Part shown: positions 25,237 through 34,080 of the stretch, one piece after another
Layout: each line of letters opens with the position of its first letter
Position numbering within the stretch: the stretch's first letter is position 1
Source: Dehalococcoidia bacterium
GTDB taxonomy: Bacteria; Chloroflexota; Dehalococcoidia; SHYB01
Direction: 5' to 3'
Length of the DNA: 49,168 bases
Assembly (NCBI GenBank): GCA_009693015.1
Contig: SHYB01000014.1
Location: 1 to 49,168 of the forward strand
Program-made: the position numbers and the translations under genes
The notes under the pieces: model-generated
Seen by the model: the letters and a program-made list of their open reading frames with translations, nothing else
What the model was told of the DNA's origin: nothing
Databases searched by the model: none

Positions 25237-26283
25237 TCAGCGGCGGGTGGGAGAAGAGTTGGGGGCGGCAGCCGTGAACGCTTGCATCGCCACCACCGCC
25301 TCGGCGATCTGCACCGCGTTCAGCGCCGCGCCCTTGCGTAGGTTATCGCCCACCGTCCACAACGAAATGCCGTTCTCCAGCGCCACATCGGCGCGGATGC
25401 GCCCCACGAACACTTCATCACGACCCGCGGCGTGCATCGCCAGGGGGTACTGCTTGCGCGACGTATCGTCCTCCACCACCACGCCCGGGGCTTTCGCCAG
25501 CACGTCCCGCGCCTGCTGCGGCGTCATGGGATGCGTCATCTCCATGTGCACCGCCTCGCTATGGCCGATGGGCACGGGAACACGCACGCACGTCGCCGAA
25601 ACGGGCAGGCCGGGCAGGTGGAGGATTTTCCGCGTCTCGTCCTGCATCTTCTGCTCTTCCGTGGTGTAGCCGCTTGGGGTGAACTCCTCCACCTGAGGCA
25701 CCACGTTGAACGCCAGCGTGTAGGGGAACACGGCATGCTTCGGTTCTTTCTTATCCAGCACGTCGCGCGCCTGCTGCATCAACTCCACGATCCCTTTGTA
25801 GCCCGCGCCCGACGCCGACTGGTACGTGTCCACGATGATGCGCTTGATAGGGTTGCCGTGGTGCAGCGGAGCGATGGCCATAAGCATGACGATGGTGGAG
25901 CAGTTGGGGCTGGAAATGATGCCCCGGTGCTGCCGGATATCCTCGGCGTTGATCTCCGGGATGACCAGCGGCACGCTGGGGTCCATGCGCCACGCCGACG
26001 ACTTATCTATCACCACCGCGCCGCGACGCGCCGCCTCCGGGGCAAGCGCCTTGCTCGTGCTCCCGCCCGCGGCGAAAAACACAAAGTCCGCTCCCGTAAA
26101 ACCTTCGGGCTTCGCCTCTTGCACCGTCACCTTCGTCCCGCGAAACGTCACCGTCGTCCCCGCCGACCGCGCCGAGGCGAACGCGCGCAGCTCCTTCACG
26201 GGAAACTGGCGCTGCTCCAGGATGCGCAACACCTCTCCGCCGGCAGCGCCGGTGACACCCACAATCGCGACGGTGTAGCTCAT
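25237..26283 (-). CDS. asd: Aspartate-semialdehyde dehydrogenase
   Basis: A 348-residue NADP-dependent enzyme that makes aspartate semialdehyde, the branch point for lysine, threonine and methionine. It has the GVTGAAGGEVLRIL dinucleotide motif (residues 9-22), FFAAGGSTSKALAPEA, the catalytic Cys128 in SPNCSTIVM, TYQSASGAG and the base histidine in IGHSEAVHME. The ATG at 26281-26283 is chosen because GGAAGGGG lies just upstream; a TTG five codons earlier is inside that site. It lies between dapB and dapA, with gaps of 75 nt and about 140 nt; the latter contains the duplicated dapA start. Confidence 0.97.
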   Translation of the reverse strand: MSYTVAIVGVTGAAGGEVLRILEQRQFPVKELRAFASARSAGTTVTFRGTKVTVQEAKPEGFTGADFVFFAAGGSTSKALAPEAARRGAVVIDKSSAWRMDPSVPLVIPEINAEDIRQHRGIISSPNCSTIVMLMAIAPLHHGNPIKRIIVDTYQSASGAGYKGIVELMQQARDVLDKKEPKHAVFPYTLAFNVVPQVEEFTPSGYTTEEQKMQDETRKILHLPGLPVSATCVRVPVPIGHSEAVHMEMTHPMTPQQARDVLAKAPGVVVEDDTSRKQYPLAMHAAGRDEVFVGRIRADVALENGISLWTVGDNLRKGAALNAVQIAEAVVAMQAFTAAAPNSSPTRR

Positions 26284-26358
26284 GGCCCCTTCCTTCAACG
26301 GTATCCCGTACTGGCAACAGCGCCCTCGCCAGGGTGCTGGACACTCTCTCCTGCACCG

Positions 26359-27159
26359 CTATAAGCCTAGCAGTTTCTCCAGGCTGCGGACAAGCTCACC
26401 GGGGTGCTGCGTCACATGCCGCACCGCCAGCGCGATGCCCGGCACATAACAATCGCGGTTGATCGTGTCGTGCCGGATGGTAAGGGTCTGCCCGGCGATG
26501 CCGAAGATCACTTCCTGGTGCGCCATCGCCCCTGGCAAGCGCACGCTGTGGATCGTTACCCCGCTCACGGCAGCGTCCCGCGCCCCCTTGACCCTCTCCA
26601 CCTCCGGCACGTTGCGCTCAAACGGCTTGCCCCTGGCCTGAGCCATCATCCGCGCCGTGGCGTCCGCCGTGCCCGATGGCGCGTCTTTTTTGGTCTCGTG
26701 ATGCATCTCGATAATCTCGGCGTAGTCGAAGTGCGGCGCGGCGATCTGCGCCAGGTGCATCATCAGAACCGCGCCCAATGCGAAATTGGGGATCACCGCC
26801 CCGCCCACCTTGTGCTGCTTCGCCAGCGCCGCCATCTCCTCCGGCCACGCCGGCTCCAGCCCGGTGGTGCCCACCACAAAATGCATCTTGCGCTGCACCG
26901 CAGCGCGCACCGCAGGCATGGTGGCGGCAGCCACGGAGAAGTCCACCAGCACGTCCGCCTGGAGCGATGCTGGCAGCGCGGCCACGCTCTTCGCCAGCGG
27001 CGCCTGCGTCCGCGTGCCGGGGACGAGCATGGCAGCGTCGGTCGCTGCGGCGTCAACCCCAGCGGCGATAGCGAGCCCAGGCTGCCCCGCCAGTCCGCCA
27101 CAGATCGCCTGGCCCATCTTGCCCAGCGCGCCGTTGACTACAATACGAATGTCAGCCAC
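26359..27159 (-). CDS. dapB: 4-hydroxy-tetrahydrodipicolinate reductase
   Basis: A 266-residue reductase, the step after DapA in diaminopimelate/lysine synthesis. The N-terminal NAD(P)-binding motif is VVNGALGKMGQAI, with DFSVAAATMPAV and VVGTTGLEPA. The signature EMHHETKKDAPSGTADA (about 154-170) holds the catalytic His pair and Lys. Length is normal. The start is GTG with GGAGG 7 nt upstream. It is the first gene of dapB-asd-dapA and has its own TATACT promoter. I see no lysine riboswitch in the leader. Confidence 0.97.
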   Translation of the reverse strand: MADIRIVVNGALGKMGQAICGGLAGQPGLAIAAGVDAAATDAAMLVPGTRTQAPLAKSVAALPASLQADVLVDFSVAAATMPAVRAAVQRKMHFVVGTTGLEPAWPEEMAALAKQHKVGGAVIPNFALGAVLMMHLAQIAAPHFDYAEIIEMHHETKKDAPSGTADATARMMAQARGKPFERNVPEVERVKGARDAAVSGVTIHSVRLPGAMAHQEVIFGIAGQTLTIRHDTINRDCYVPGIALAVRHVTQHPGELVRSLEKLLGL

Positions 27160-27189
27160 AGGGCCGCCTCCAGGAAACTATTACCGCAT

Positions 27190-27217
27190 AGTATACCGCC
27201 GGCCGCCCGTGGCGCAG
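27190..27217 (-). promoter_or_regulatory. Promoter of dapB-asd-dapA
   Basis: On the minus strand, TATACT (27190-27195) with CTGCGC (27212-27217) 16 bp upstream. The -10 lies 31 nt before the dapB GTG. It resembles the TTGCG(T/C)-N18-TATACT promoters of coaX and the 135-residue protein. Confidence 0.5.
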
Positions 27218-27240
27218 CCTGAGAAACAGCATACTGGCGA

Positions 27241-27282
27241 CACGGAAGAAAAGAAGAGGAGCGCCGTGTCCGGCGCTCCTCT
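27241..27282 (-). terminator. Rho-independent terminator after pnp
   Basis: On the minus strand a perfect 12-bp GC-rich stem (27271-27282 with 27255-27266; GAGGAGCGCCG, 4-nt loop, CGGCGCTCCTC core) is followed by TTTTCTTTTCTT. It lies about 29 nt after the pnp stop codon and ends the rpsO-pnp unit before the dapB promoter. Confidence 0.9.
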
Positions 27283-27310
27283 CGCATGTCCTGATTGACG
27301 CCGACTTCGA

Positions 27311-29545
27311 CTAGCGGGGCGGGCCGCTGCGGAACGGCGGGCGTCCGCCGTCACGCCGGGGTGGGCCGCCACGGTCGCCGCCGCTGCGCTCGAACGGCGG
27401 CCTGCCGCCCTGCGGTGGGCCGCCCTGGCTGCCCTCTTCCCGCACGTGTGCCCCGCCCTGGCCCAGACCTTCCAGCACGGCCTTCCGCGAGAGGTTGACG
27501 CGTCCCATCCTGTCAATCTCCGTCACCATCACCGTAATCTCATCGCCGATGTTGACTACGTCTTCCACGCGGTTCACCCGCTCGGAGGAAAGCTCGCTCA
27601 CGTGCACCAGGCCGTCCTTGCCGGGGAGTATCTCCACGAAGGCGCCGAAGTTCATGAGGCGCACGACCTTGCCCGTGTAGATCTCTCCCACCTCTATATC
27701 CTTGGTAAGGCCGGTGATGATGCCGATGGCTCGCTTCACCGAGTCCTCGCTGGCGGCGCCGATGTACACCGTGCCGTCGTCTTCGATATCCACGCTGGCG
27801 CCCGTCTGCTCAATGATGCTGCGGATCATCTTGCCGCCGGGGCCGATGACCGCGCCGATCTTTTCGGGATTGATGGTGATGCGGGTCATGCGCGGCGCGT
27901 ACTTGGACATTTCCGGCCGGGCGGCGGTGATGGTCTCCTTCATCTTGCCCAGGATGAACATGCGCCCAACCTTAGCCTGCGCCACCGCCTCGGCGATGAT
28001 GGGGAAGGTGATGCCGGTGGTCTTCATGTCCATCTGGAGCGCGGTGATGCCGTCTGCCGTGCCCGCAACCTTGAAGTCCATGTCGCCCAGGAAGTCTTCC
28101 ATGCCCTGGATATCCGTGAGGACGGCGTAGCTATCGCCTTCGCCCTTGACCAGGCCCATGGCCACGCCGGCAACGGGCGATTTGATGGGTACGCCGGCAT
28201 CCATGAGGGAGAGGGTGCTGGCGCACACGCTGGCCATGGACGTGCTGCCGTTGGAGGAGACAACCTCGGAGACCACGCGCAGGGTGTAGGGGAAGGTCTC
28301 TTCGCTGGGGATGACGGCAAGGAGCGCCCGCTCTGCAAGCGCGCCGTGGCCGATCTCGCGACGGCCTGCGCCGCCCATGCGCTTCACTTCGCCTGTGGAG
28401 TACGGGGGGAAGTTGTAATGGTGCATGTAGCGCTTGAAGTCTTCAATGCCCAGCCCATCGAGCTTCTGCTTTTCGCCGGGTGAGCCGAGGGTGGTGATGG
28501 TGAGCACTTGCGTCTCGCCGCGGGTGAAGAGACCGGAGCCGTGCGTGCGGGGCAGGACGCCCACTTCACAGGTGATGGGGCGGATTTCCGTCAGCGTGCG
28601 TCCGTCCGCGCGGATGCCTGTCTCCAGCACCCTGGCGCGCACCAGCTTCTTGAGCACAGACTCGAACACGCCGGCCACCTGCTCGGCGGGATACTGATCC
28701 GCCAGCTTGGCAATGGCGTCGGCCTTGAGGCCGTCCATGCCCGCTTCCCGGTCCGCTTTGAGGCCCTTGTGGAACAGCACGCTGTCCAGGCCCGCCTTTA
28801 CCCGGTCCGCAACCGCGGCTTCCAGGTCTTTCGACGTGCTGCCGACAATGATGGGGGTGAACTTCTGCTTGCCTACGGTGCGGCGAATCTCTTCGATGAA
28901 ATCAATGATCTCGCCATTGATGATCTGGGCCAGCTTCATGCCCTGGAGAACCATTTCCTCCGTGGCTTCCTTGGCCCCGGCCTCCACCATCACGATGGCT
29001 TCCTTGGTGCCCGCGACCACCAGATCAAGCTGGCTCTGCTCCATCTGCTTCATCTCAGGGTTGGCGACAAGCCTGCCATCAATGAAGCCGATGCGGCACG
29101 CGCCCACTGGCCCGTTGAACGGAATATCGGAGATGGTGAGGGCGGCGGAGGCCCCCACGATCGCCAGGATATCCGGGGGGTTTTCCTGGTCCACGGACAT
29201 CGTGGTGATAATGACCTGGACGTCATTGCGCATGCCCTTGGGGAAGAGCGGACGCAGCGGCCGGTCAGTAAGGCGCATGGTGAGGATGGCTTCCGCGGTG
29301 GGACGGCCTTCGCGCTTGAAAAAGCTGCCGGGGATCTTGCCCCTGGCGTAGAGGCGCTCTTCGAAGTCCACCGTCAGGGGGAAGAAATCAATGCCTTCCC
29401 TGGCTTTCCTGGAGGCGACGGCGGTGACGAGAATGACGCTGTCCCCCACGCGTACCGTGACTGCCCCGTTGGCCTGCCCTGCCAGCTTTCCCGTCTCCAC
29501 CCGCATGGTGCGACCGGCTATCTGGCGTTCAAACACATGAAACAT
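27311..29545 (-). CDS. pnp: Polyribonucleotide nucleotidyltransferase (PNPase)
   Basis: A 744-residue phosphorolytic 3'-5' exoribonuclease of the RNA degradosome. Two RNase PH domains are visible ([20 protein letters not shown] in the first; RRRE-type [16 protein letters not shown] and the active-site segment [18 protein letters not shown] in the second). A KH domain ([21 protein letters not shown]) and an S1 domain ([20 protein letters not shown]) follow. The C-terminus is a Gly/Pro/Arg-rich tail of about 40 residues, probably an RNA- or protein-binding extension. The ATG at 29543-29545 has AAAGGGAG 6 nt upstream. It follows rpsO with a terminator-like hairpin between, the same order as in E. 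coli. Confidence 0.97.
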   Translation of the reverse strand: MFHVFERQIAGRTMRVETGKLAGQANGAVTVRVGDSVILVTAVASRKAREGIDFFPLTVDFEERLYARGKIPGSFFKREGRPTAEAILTMRLTDRPLRPLFPKGMRNDVQVIITTMSVDQENPPDILAIVGASAALTISDIPFNGPVGACRIGFIDGRLVANPEMKQMEQSQLDLVVAGTKEAIVMVEAGAKEATEEMVLQGMKLAQIINGEIIDFIEEIRRTVGKQKFTPIIVGSTSKDLEAAVADRVKAGLDSVLFHKGLKADREAGMDGLKADAIAKLADQYPAEQVAGVFESVLKKLVRARVLETGIRADGRTLTEIRPITCEVGVLPRTHGSGLFTRGETQVLTITTLGSPGEKQKLDGLGIEDFKRYMHHYNFPPYSTGEVKRMGGAGRREIGHGALAERALLAVIPSEETFPYTLRVVSEVVSSNGSTSMASVCASTLSLMDAGVPIKSPVAGVAMGLVKGEGDSYAVLTDIQGMEDFLGDMDFKVAGTADGITALQMDMKTTGITFPIIAEAVAQAKVGRMFILGKMKETITAARPEMSKYAPRMTRITINPEKIGAVIGPGGKMIRSIIEQTGASVDIEDDGTVYIGAASEDSVKRAIGIITGLTKDIEVGEIYTGKVVRLMNFGAFVEILPGKDGLVHVSELSSERVNRVEDVVNIGDEITVMVTEIDRMGRVNLSRKAVLEGLGQGGAHVREEGSQGGPPQGGRPPFERSGGDRGGPPRRDGGRPPFRSGPPR

Positions 29546-29574
29546 AGCTACTCCCTTTTTCCGGTACAAGGAAC

Positions 29575-29607
29575 GACAAAGAAAGAAAACCCCGCGTAAA
29601 CGGGGTT
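29575..29607 (-). terminator. Hairpin with U-rich tail between rpsO and pnp
   Basis: On the minus strand AACCCCG, loop TTTACG and CGGGGTT form a 7-bp stem (29588-29607) followed by TTCTTTCTTTG. The stem begins inside the rpsO stop codon, only about 30 nt before the pnp ribosome binding site. It looks like a leaky intrinsic terminator or processing site that lowers pnp relative to rpsO, comparable to t1 of the E. coli rpsO-pnp operon. Confidence 0.8.
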
Positions 29608-29869
29608 ATCTGCGAAGGCCCAGGCGTTGCACCAGGGCGCGATACTGCTCCACATCATTCCTGTGCATGTAGCTCAGGAGCCGCCGGCGCTGCCCGACGA
29701 GCATGAACAAGCCTCGCCGGGAATGCTGGTCGTGGCGGTGTTCTCGCAAGTGTTCCGTAATCTCATTGATGCGGGCAGTGAGAAGCGCGACCTGCACTTC
29801 TGTGGAACCCGTATCACCGTCTTTCTTCTGGAACTCTTTGAGAACCGTCTGTTTCTTCGCTTTGTCCAA
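29606..29869 (-). CDS. rpsO: Ribosomal protein S15
   Basis: An 87-residue primary 16S rRNA-binding protein of the small subunit platform. Conserved segments are [21 protein letters not shown], the [15 protein letters not shown] core and [14 protein letters not shown]. Length is exactly typical. The start is TTG (29867-29869); the preceding AGGG is the ribosome binding site. The 5' leader is unusually A/G-rich. The gene is transcribed from its own TATAAT promoter and leads into pnp. Confidence 0.96.
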   Translation of the reverse strand: MDKAKKQTVLKEFQKKDGDTGSTEVQVALLTARINEITEHLREHRHDQHSRRGLFMLVGQRRRLLSYMHRNDVEQYRALVQRLGLRR

Positions 29870-29915
29870 GAACCCTTACACCCTTTTTCTTTTCTTTTCT
29901 TTTTTATCTACGGCC

Positions 29916-29943
29916 ATTATAGCACGGGGGCACGCTCTAGCAA
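29916..29943 (-). promoter_or_regulatory. Promoter of rpsO-pnp
   Basis: On the minus strand a perfect TATAAT (29916-29921) with TTGCTA (29938-29943) 16 bp upstream. The start of transcription would be near 29909, giving a leader of about 40 nt. That leader is almost pure purine on the mRNA between about 29881 and 29906. Confidence 0.65.
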
Positions 29944-30020
29944 GGGCGCGGCGTCGCTGGGGCGTCCGCACCTGTCACGAAGCGGGCGGCAGACGGCGGC
30001 GCCGCCGGGAATCGCTATGC

Positions 30021-30488
30021 CTAGTTCACGCGCCCCGCGCCGCGCTTCTTGACGTCCAGCAGGACAAGAGTCTCCGTCTTGCGCACCCCGGGAATCTTGG
30101 ACACTACCTCAAGGAACAGCCGCAGCTCATCCAGGTCGCGCACCTGCACCCAGCTCACCAGGTCATAGCGGCCTGTGGAGACGCCGAGGAAGCCGACCTC
30201 GTCGCGCACCTTCAGCGCATTGGCCACGGTCTCCAGCTTGTCCGGCTCCACGTCAATGCCGATCATCGCCGTGGTGTTGAGGCCGAACTTGACGGGGTTG
30301 GGCACGGCGCGAATGGTGAGCGTACTGTTGTCCACCATGATTTTGATGCGCCGCCGCACCGTAGCTTCACTCACGTCAATGATGCGGGCGATGGCAGCGT
30401 TGGATTGCCGGGCGTCATCCTGCAGCAGGGCGATGATGCGCCGGTCGGTTTCGTCAATTTTCGGTACTTTTCTCTCTCGTTTCGGCAT
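30021..30488 (-). CDS. Lrp/AsnC-family transcriptional regulator
   Basis: A 155-residue protein with an N-terminal winged helix-turn-helix (IDETDRRIIALLQDDARQSN, then IARIIDVSEATVRRRIKIM, about residues 11-55) and a C-terminal RAM/AsnC ligand-binding domain (AMIGIDVEPDKLETVANAL to TETLVLLDVKK). Such regulators sense amino acids and control amino-acid metabolism genes. The effector is not predictable, although the lysine-pathway operon and pnp are nearby. The ATG follows GGGGAATAG. An inverted repeat 20-37 nt upstream could be an autoregulatory site. It lies downstream of the Lon-like gene border on the same strand. Confidence 0.9.
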   Translation of the reverse strand: MPKRERKVPKIDETDRRIIALLQDDARQSNAAIARIIDVSEATVRRRIKIMVDNSTLTIRAVPNPVKFGLNTTAMIGIDVEPDKLETVANALKVRDEVGFLGVSTGRYDLVSWVQVRDLDELRLFLEVVSKIPGVRKTETLVLLDVKKRGAGRVN

Positions 30489-30507
30489 CTATTCCCCAAA
30501 GGACATA

Positions 30508-30525
30508 CGTTAGACGTACTTAACG
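30508..30525 (-). promoter_or_regulatory. Inverted repeat upstream of the Lrp-type gene, possible operator
   Basis: CGTTA (30508-30512) and TAACG (30521-30525) flank GACGTACT, 20 nt before the regulator's ATG. Lrp-type proteins often bind such short, AT-containing palindromes in their own promoters. The arms are short, so chance is possible. Confidence 0.35.
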
Positions 30526-30588
30526 GTGACGAAAATCATACACGCAAGCCGAGGCGCATGTCAACGTGCGTGATTGCCCGTGTTTCCC

Positions 30589-30664
30589 GCCGCGCCGGGC
30601 GCGGGCGGGAGGGGCCTGCTTCTTCCTCAGCGGCGGGCACGGGCCGGAGCGGCCTGCTTCTTCC
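30589..30664 (-). repeat. 38-bp tandem duplication of the Lon-like gene's 3' end
   Basis: Units 30627-30664 (last 12 codons and stop) and 30589-30626 (just downstream) match at 32 of 38 bases. The gene copy reads KKQAAPARARR-stop and the downstream copy reads KKQAPPARARRG in a different frame. Three of the four differences inside the coding part fall at third codon positions. Confidence 0.85.
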
Positions 30665-33143
30665 GCGGTGCGCCGGCTGCTTCCTCTTCCCCGGCCTTCT
30701 TGCTCGCGCTGTCTTGCCCTGGCTGGGAGAATTGCCTCTGCGTCTCCGCGTAGCCGCGCAGGCGCTGCTCCACCAGGTAATTGATCGTCCCCTTGGGGTA
30801 CGCTCCTTTGGCGTTGCGCTCTCCCGCCGGCACGCCGGTGAGCAGCTCGATCCCTTCGTCAATGGTGCCCACGGCGTAGATATGGAACTTGCCGCGCCGC
30901 ACCGCCTCCACCACGTCTTCGCGCAGCATGAGATTCACCACGTTATGCTTGGGAATGAGCACGCCCTGGCTGCCGTTCAACCCCATCGCCGCGCAGACAT
31001 CGTAAAAGCCTTCAACCTTCTGGTTGACGCCGCCGATGGCCTGCACCTCGCCCTTCTGGTTGACCGAGCCGGTGACGGCAAGGTCCTGGCGCAGCGGCGC
31101 ATCGGAGATACTGGAGAGCAGCGCGTAGAGTTCCGTAGACGATGCGCTGTCCCCGTCCACACCCTCATAGGACTGCTCGAACGCGATGGTGGCGGTCAGC
31201 GAAAGCGGCCGTTCCTGGGCGTACTTCCACCCCAGGTAGCCGCTCAGGATCAGGATGCCCTTATCATGCGTACTGCCGCTGAGCTTGGCCTCCCGTTCAA
31301 TGTTGACGATGCCGCCGCGGCCGGTGAACGTCCGCGCCGTGATGCGTGAGGGCTTGCCGAAGGTCAGGTCGCCGGTGTCATAGACGGCGAGGCCGTTGAC
31401 TTGCCCCGCCGCCGCGCCCGCGACATCCACCATGATCGTGCCGTCGGTGATCATTCCCTGGAGCCGCTCCGAGATGAGGTTGGAGCGGAAGATGCGTTGC
31501 TCCGCCGCCTTTTGCACGTGTGCCCCGGCGACCCTGGTCTTCCCATCCTTGCCTGCCCAGTATTCGGCCTCGATCAAGAGGTCGCGCACTAGGCCGAAGC
31601 GGGTGGACAGCTTGCGCTGGTCGGCCACCAGGCGCGCGGTGTACTCCAACACCTTGGCCACGCCATCGCGGCTGAAGTGGCGCAGCTTTTGCTCGTTGCA
31701 CGTGCGGCAGATGAATTGGGCATAGGCGTCCATATGCGCCGGGCTGCGGGAGATTTGCCAGTCAAAATCTGCGCGCACCTTGAACGTCTCCCAGAAGTCC
31801 TCATCGTGGGCGGCGAGGAGGTGGTACAGCGTGGGGTCGCCCGTTGCCACCACCTTCACATGCAGCGGCATCGCCTCGGGGCGAACGCTCCGCGGCACCA
31901 TCATGCCCAGCGCTTCCGCGGGGTCTTCCGGGTGTGATTCCTTCGTGCGGATCGCCCGCTTCAGCGCGTCCCACACCAGCGGGTTCATGATGACGTTGCG
32001 CATGTTGACCACCAGGTAGCCGCCGTTGGCTTTCTGGATAGACCCCGCCTTCAGCATGGTGTGGTCGGTGACGTACCCGCCGAGAAGGAAGCGGCGGTCA
32101 ATCTTGCCGAAGAGGTTGCTGAACGTGGGGTTGTTCTCTACCACGATAGGCGGGCCGTCCTGCCCCGCGTTGTCCACAAAGACGTTCACTACAAACGGCA
32201 GCAGCACCTCGCGCTCCCGCGCCGACTTGGAGGCCTCCTGGAACAGCGCCGACATCTTGGCCTGCTCGTCCGGGGCACGGAAGGCGTCAATGCGTTCGAT
32301 GGTGAACAGGCGCAGCTGGTCGAGAAAGTCCTGGACGGGGGCGAAGGCGGCAAGGTCCTTTTTGGCCTCGCCGAAGACCGCGCCGGTGACAAACTCGGCG
32401 ACTTTATGGTCCAGTTCCGAGAGCTTCTCCCGTGCCGCGCGCTCCAAGCCGCGCACCTTCTCCATGGACTCTTCCACGCGCCGCATAACCTGGACGCGCT
32501 TCGTCTCCAACGATCGCTTTCCCTTGTCGGACAGCGCCAGGTAGTCTTCTTGCGACGCGGGCTTGCCGGCCTTCAGGGGAATCAGGGCCACGCCTACGGG
32601 GGAGAACTGGACGGAGAAGCCGTCCTTCTCCGCGCTCTGCTCAAGCTCCTGGAAAATCTTGCGCTGCACCGCCTGCTGCTCTTCCCCAATCTCCTTGTGC
32701 TGCCCCTGGTACTCCTCGCTGGCAAACACGGCGGCGATCTCTCGTTGCAGCCCTTCTTGCAGCCGCTCCAGCCGCTGCTTGACCTGCCTGCCCCCGCCCG
32801 TGGGCAGTTCCATGATGCGCGGCCTGTCACTATCGAAGAAGTTGTGGACATACACCCAATCGGACGGGGTCGCTGCCTGGCCCGCGCGTTTCATTGCCGC
32901 CACCAGCTGCTCCAGATGCGCGCTGATCACCGTGGCCTTCCCCGTACCCGTCATTCCGGTGAGAAAGATGTTGTACCCCGGCTGGTCCACGCCCAGGCCG
33001 AACTCTATGGCCCCGATGGCGCGTTCCTGGCCGATGAACTCTTGCAACGGCGTCAGCTCGTCGGTGCATTCGAACTTGAAGCACTCGGCATCGCATTGCC
33101 AGCGCAGTTTGTCGGGGGGCAGACGCAGGTTCTTGGCATCCAT
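30627..33143 (-). CDS. Lon-related AAA+ protease (LonB-like 'ATP-dependent protease La' homolog)
   Basis: About 838 residues. The N-terminal AAA region has a P-loop-like GMTGTGKATV (K69) and the DRPRIMELPTGGGRQVK segment of this subfamily. A long helical insertion follows, and the RRFLLGGYVTDHTMLKAGSI and ANGGYLVVN elements lead into a C-terminal Lon protease domain. The catalytic dyad is S666 in GDSASS and K709 in GGVNQKVEGF, 43 residues apart as in E. coli Lon. It is a soluble member without membrane helices. The last 30 residues are Lys/Ala/Pro/Arg-rich. The ATG at 33141-33143 has GAGGAG 8 nt upstream. The A in GKA-T (usually GKS/T or GR-T) is a family variation. Confidence 0.9.
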   Translation of the reverse strand: MDAKNLRLPPDKLRWQCDAECFKFECTDELTPLQEFIGQERAIGAIEFGLGVDQPGYNIFLTGMTGTGKATVISAHLEQLVAAMKRAGQAATPSDWVYVHNFFDSDRPRIMELPTGGGRQVKQRLERLQEGLQREIAAVFASEEYQGQHKEIGEEQQAVQRKIFQELEQSAEKDGFSVQFSPVGVALIPLKAGKPASQEDYLALSDKGKRSLETKRVQVMRRVEESMEKVRGLERAAREKLSELDHKVAEFVTGAVFGEAKKDLAAFAPVQDFLDQLRLFTIERIDAFRAPDEQAKMSALFQEASKSAREREVLLPFVVNVFVDNAGQDGPPIVVENNPTFSNLFGKIDRRFLLGGYVTDHTMLKAGSIQKANGGYLVVNMRNVIMNPLVWDALKRAIRTKESHPEDPAEALGMMVPRSVRPEAMPLHVKVVATGDPTLYHLLAAHDEDFWETFKVRADFDWQISRSPAHMDAYAQFICRTCNEQKLRHFSRDGVAKVLEYTARLVADQRKLSTRFGLVRDLLIEAEYWAGKDGKTRVAGAHVQKAAEQRIFRSNLISERLQGMITDGTIMVDVAGAAAGQVNGLAVYDTGDLTFGKPSRITARTFTGRGGIVNIEREAKLSGSTHDKGILILSGYLGWKYAQERPLSLTATIAFEQSYEGVDGDSASSTELYALLSSISDAPLRQDLAVTGSVNQKGEVQAIGGVNQKVEGFYDVCAAMGLNGSQGVLIPKHNVVNLMLREDVVEAVRRGKFHIYAVGTIDEGIELLTGVPAGERNAKGAYPKGTINYLVEQRLRGYAETQRQFSQPGQDSASKKAGEEEAAGAPRKKQAAPARARR

Positions 33144-33349
33144 GGAGTCGCTCCTCAAGGTGGCTCTTGGCCCATGATACGGGCGGGCCAACGCTGCGGC
33201 AAGGTTTTACCCTTTGGGCCATGCTCCGGCACAAGCCGCCGTTGCCGCCGTACTTGCGTTGTGCCGGCCACGCGGAGCGCCGCAAGCCGCGCCGCTGTGC
33301 CATAATGCGCCCGTCCCCTTCCAGAGGAAGAAGATGCAGAGGAGGCCCC

Positions 33350-33985
33350 ATGGTATTCATCGTCCCGCAAGCGATTGAAGACTACGCCGCGAAGCACACC
33401 ACGCCGCTGCCGCCGCTGCTGGAAGAGCTCACGCGTGATACCCACGCCAACATGAAGGCGCCCCAGATGCTCTCCGGCCAGTTGGAAGGGACGCTGCTCC
33501 AGTTCCTCATCCGCCTTTCCGGGGCCAAACGCGTGCTGGAGCTGGGCATGTTCACCGGGTTCAGCGCGCAGATGATGGCCGCGGCGCTCCCCGCCGGCGG
33601 CGTGGTGGTGACCTGCGACATTGACCCTGCGGCGCACGCCTTCGCCAAGCGCTACTTCGACCGCTCGCCGCACGGCGCGAAGATTCAGCCCAAGGTTGGC
33701 CCCGCGCTGGAGACGATGCGCACCCTCACCGGGCCGTTCGACCTGATCTTCATTGACGCCGATAAGACCAACTACACCAACTATTACGAGCGCGCGCTGG
33801 AACTGCTCGCTCCGGGGGGGCTGATCGTGGTGGACAACGTGCTGTGGAGCGGACGCGTGCTCGACCCAAAGGACGAGAGCGATCGCGCCATCGCCGCATT
33901 CAACAAGCACGTCGCCGGCGATCCGCGGGTGCGCCAGGTGATCCTTACGGTGCGCGATGGAGTGATGCTCATCAGCCGTGTCTAG
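33350..33985 (+). CDS. SAM-dependent O-methyltransferase (catechol/caffeoyl-CoA type)
   Basis: A 211-residue class I methyltransferase of the O-methyltransferase family 3. Motif I is VLELGMFTGFSAQMMAAAL (about residues 63-81). VVTCDIDPAAHAFAKRYF holds the acidic residue for SAM ribose. FDLIFIDADKTNYTNYYERAL and GGLIVVDNVLWSGRV give the metal- and substrate-binding motifs. The acceptor is unknown. The start is set by AGAGGAGG 4 nt before the ATG; the longer open frame upstream overlaps the Lon-like promoter region. CATAAT (33301-33306) may be its -10. It is divergent from the Lon-like gene; the 206-nt gap between them holds nothing else I recognise. Confidence 0.9.
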   Translation: MVFIVPQAIEDYAAKHTTPLPPLLEELTRDTHANMKAPQMLSGQLEGTLLQFLIRLSGAKRVLELGMFTGFSAQMMAAALPAGGVVVTCDIDPAAHAFAKRYFDRSPHGAKIQPKVGPALETMRTLTGPFDLIFIDADKTNYTNYYERALELLAPGGLIVVDNVLWSGRVLDPKDESDRAIAAFNKHVAGDPRVRQVILTVRDGVMLISRV

Positions 33986-34080
33986 CCGCCGTGGGTGGCG
34001 CAGGATCGCTCCTAACCTCCGGCATGGCGCCGCGTTGTCCCTAGTGAGCGCGCTCCAAACAACACCGGAGTGACACCCCC

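Noticed and set aside
27160-27310. Lysine riboswitch upstream of dapB
   Set aside because: The leader before dapB is only about 25 nt after the predicted transcription start; the hairpin in this gap is the pnp terminator pointing the other way.
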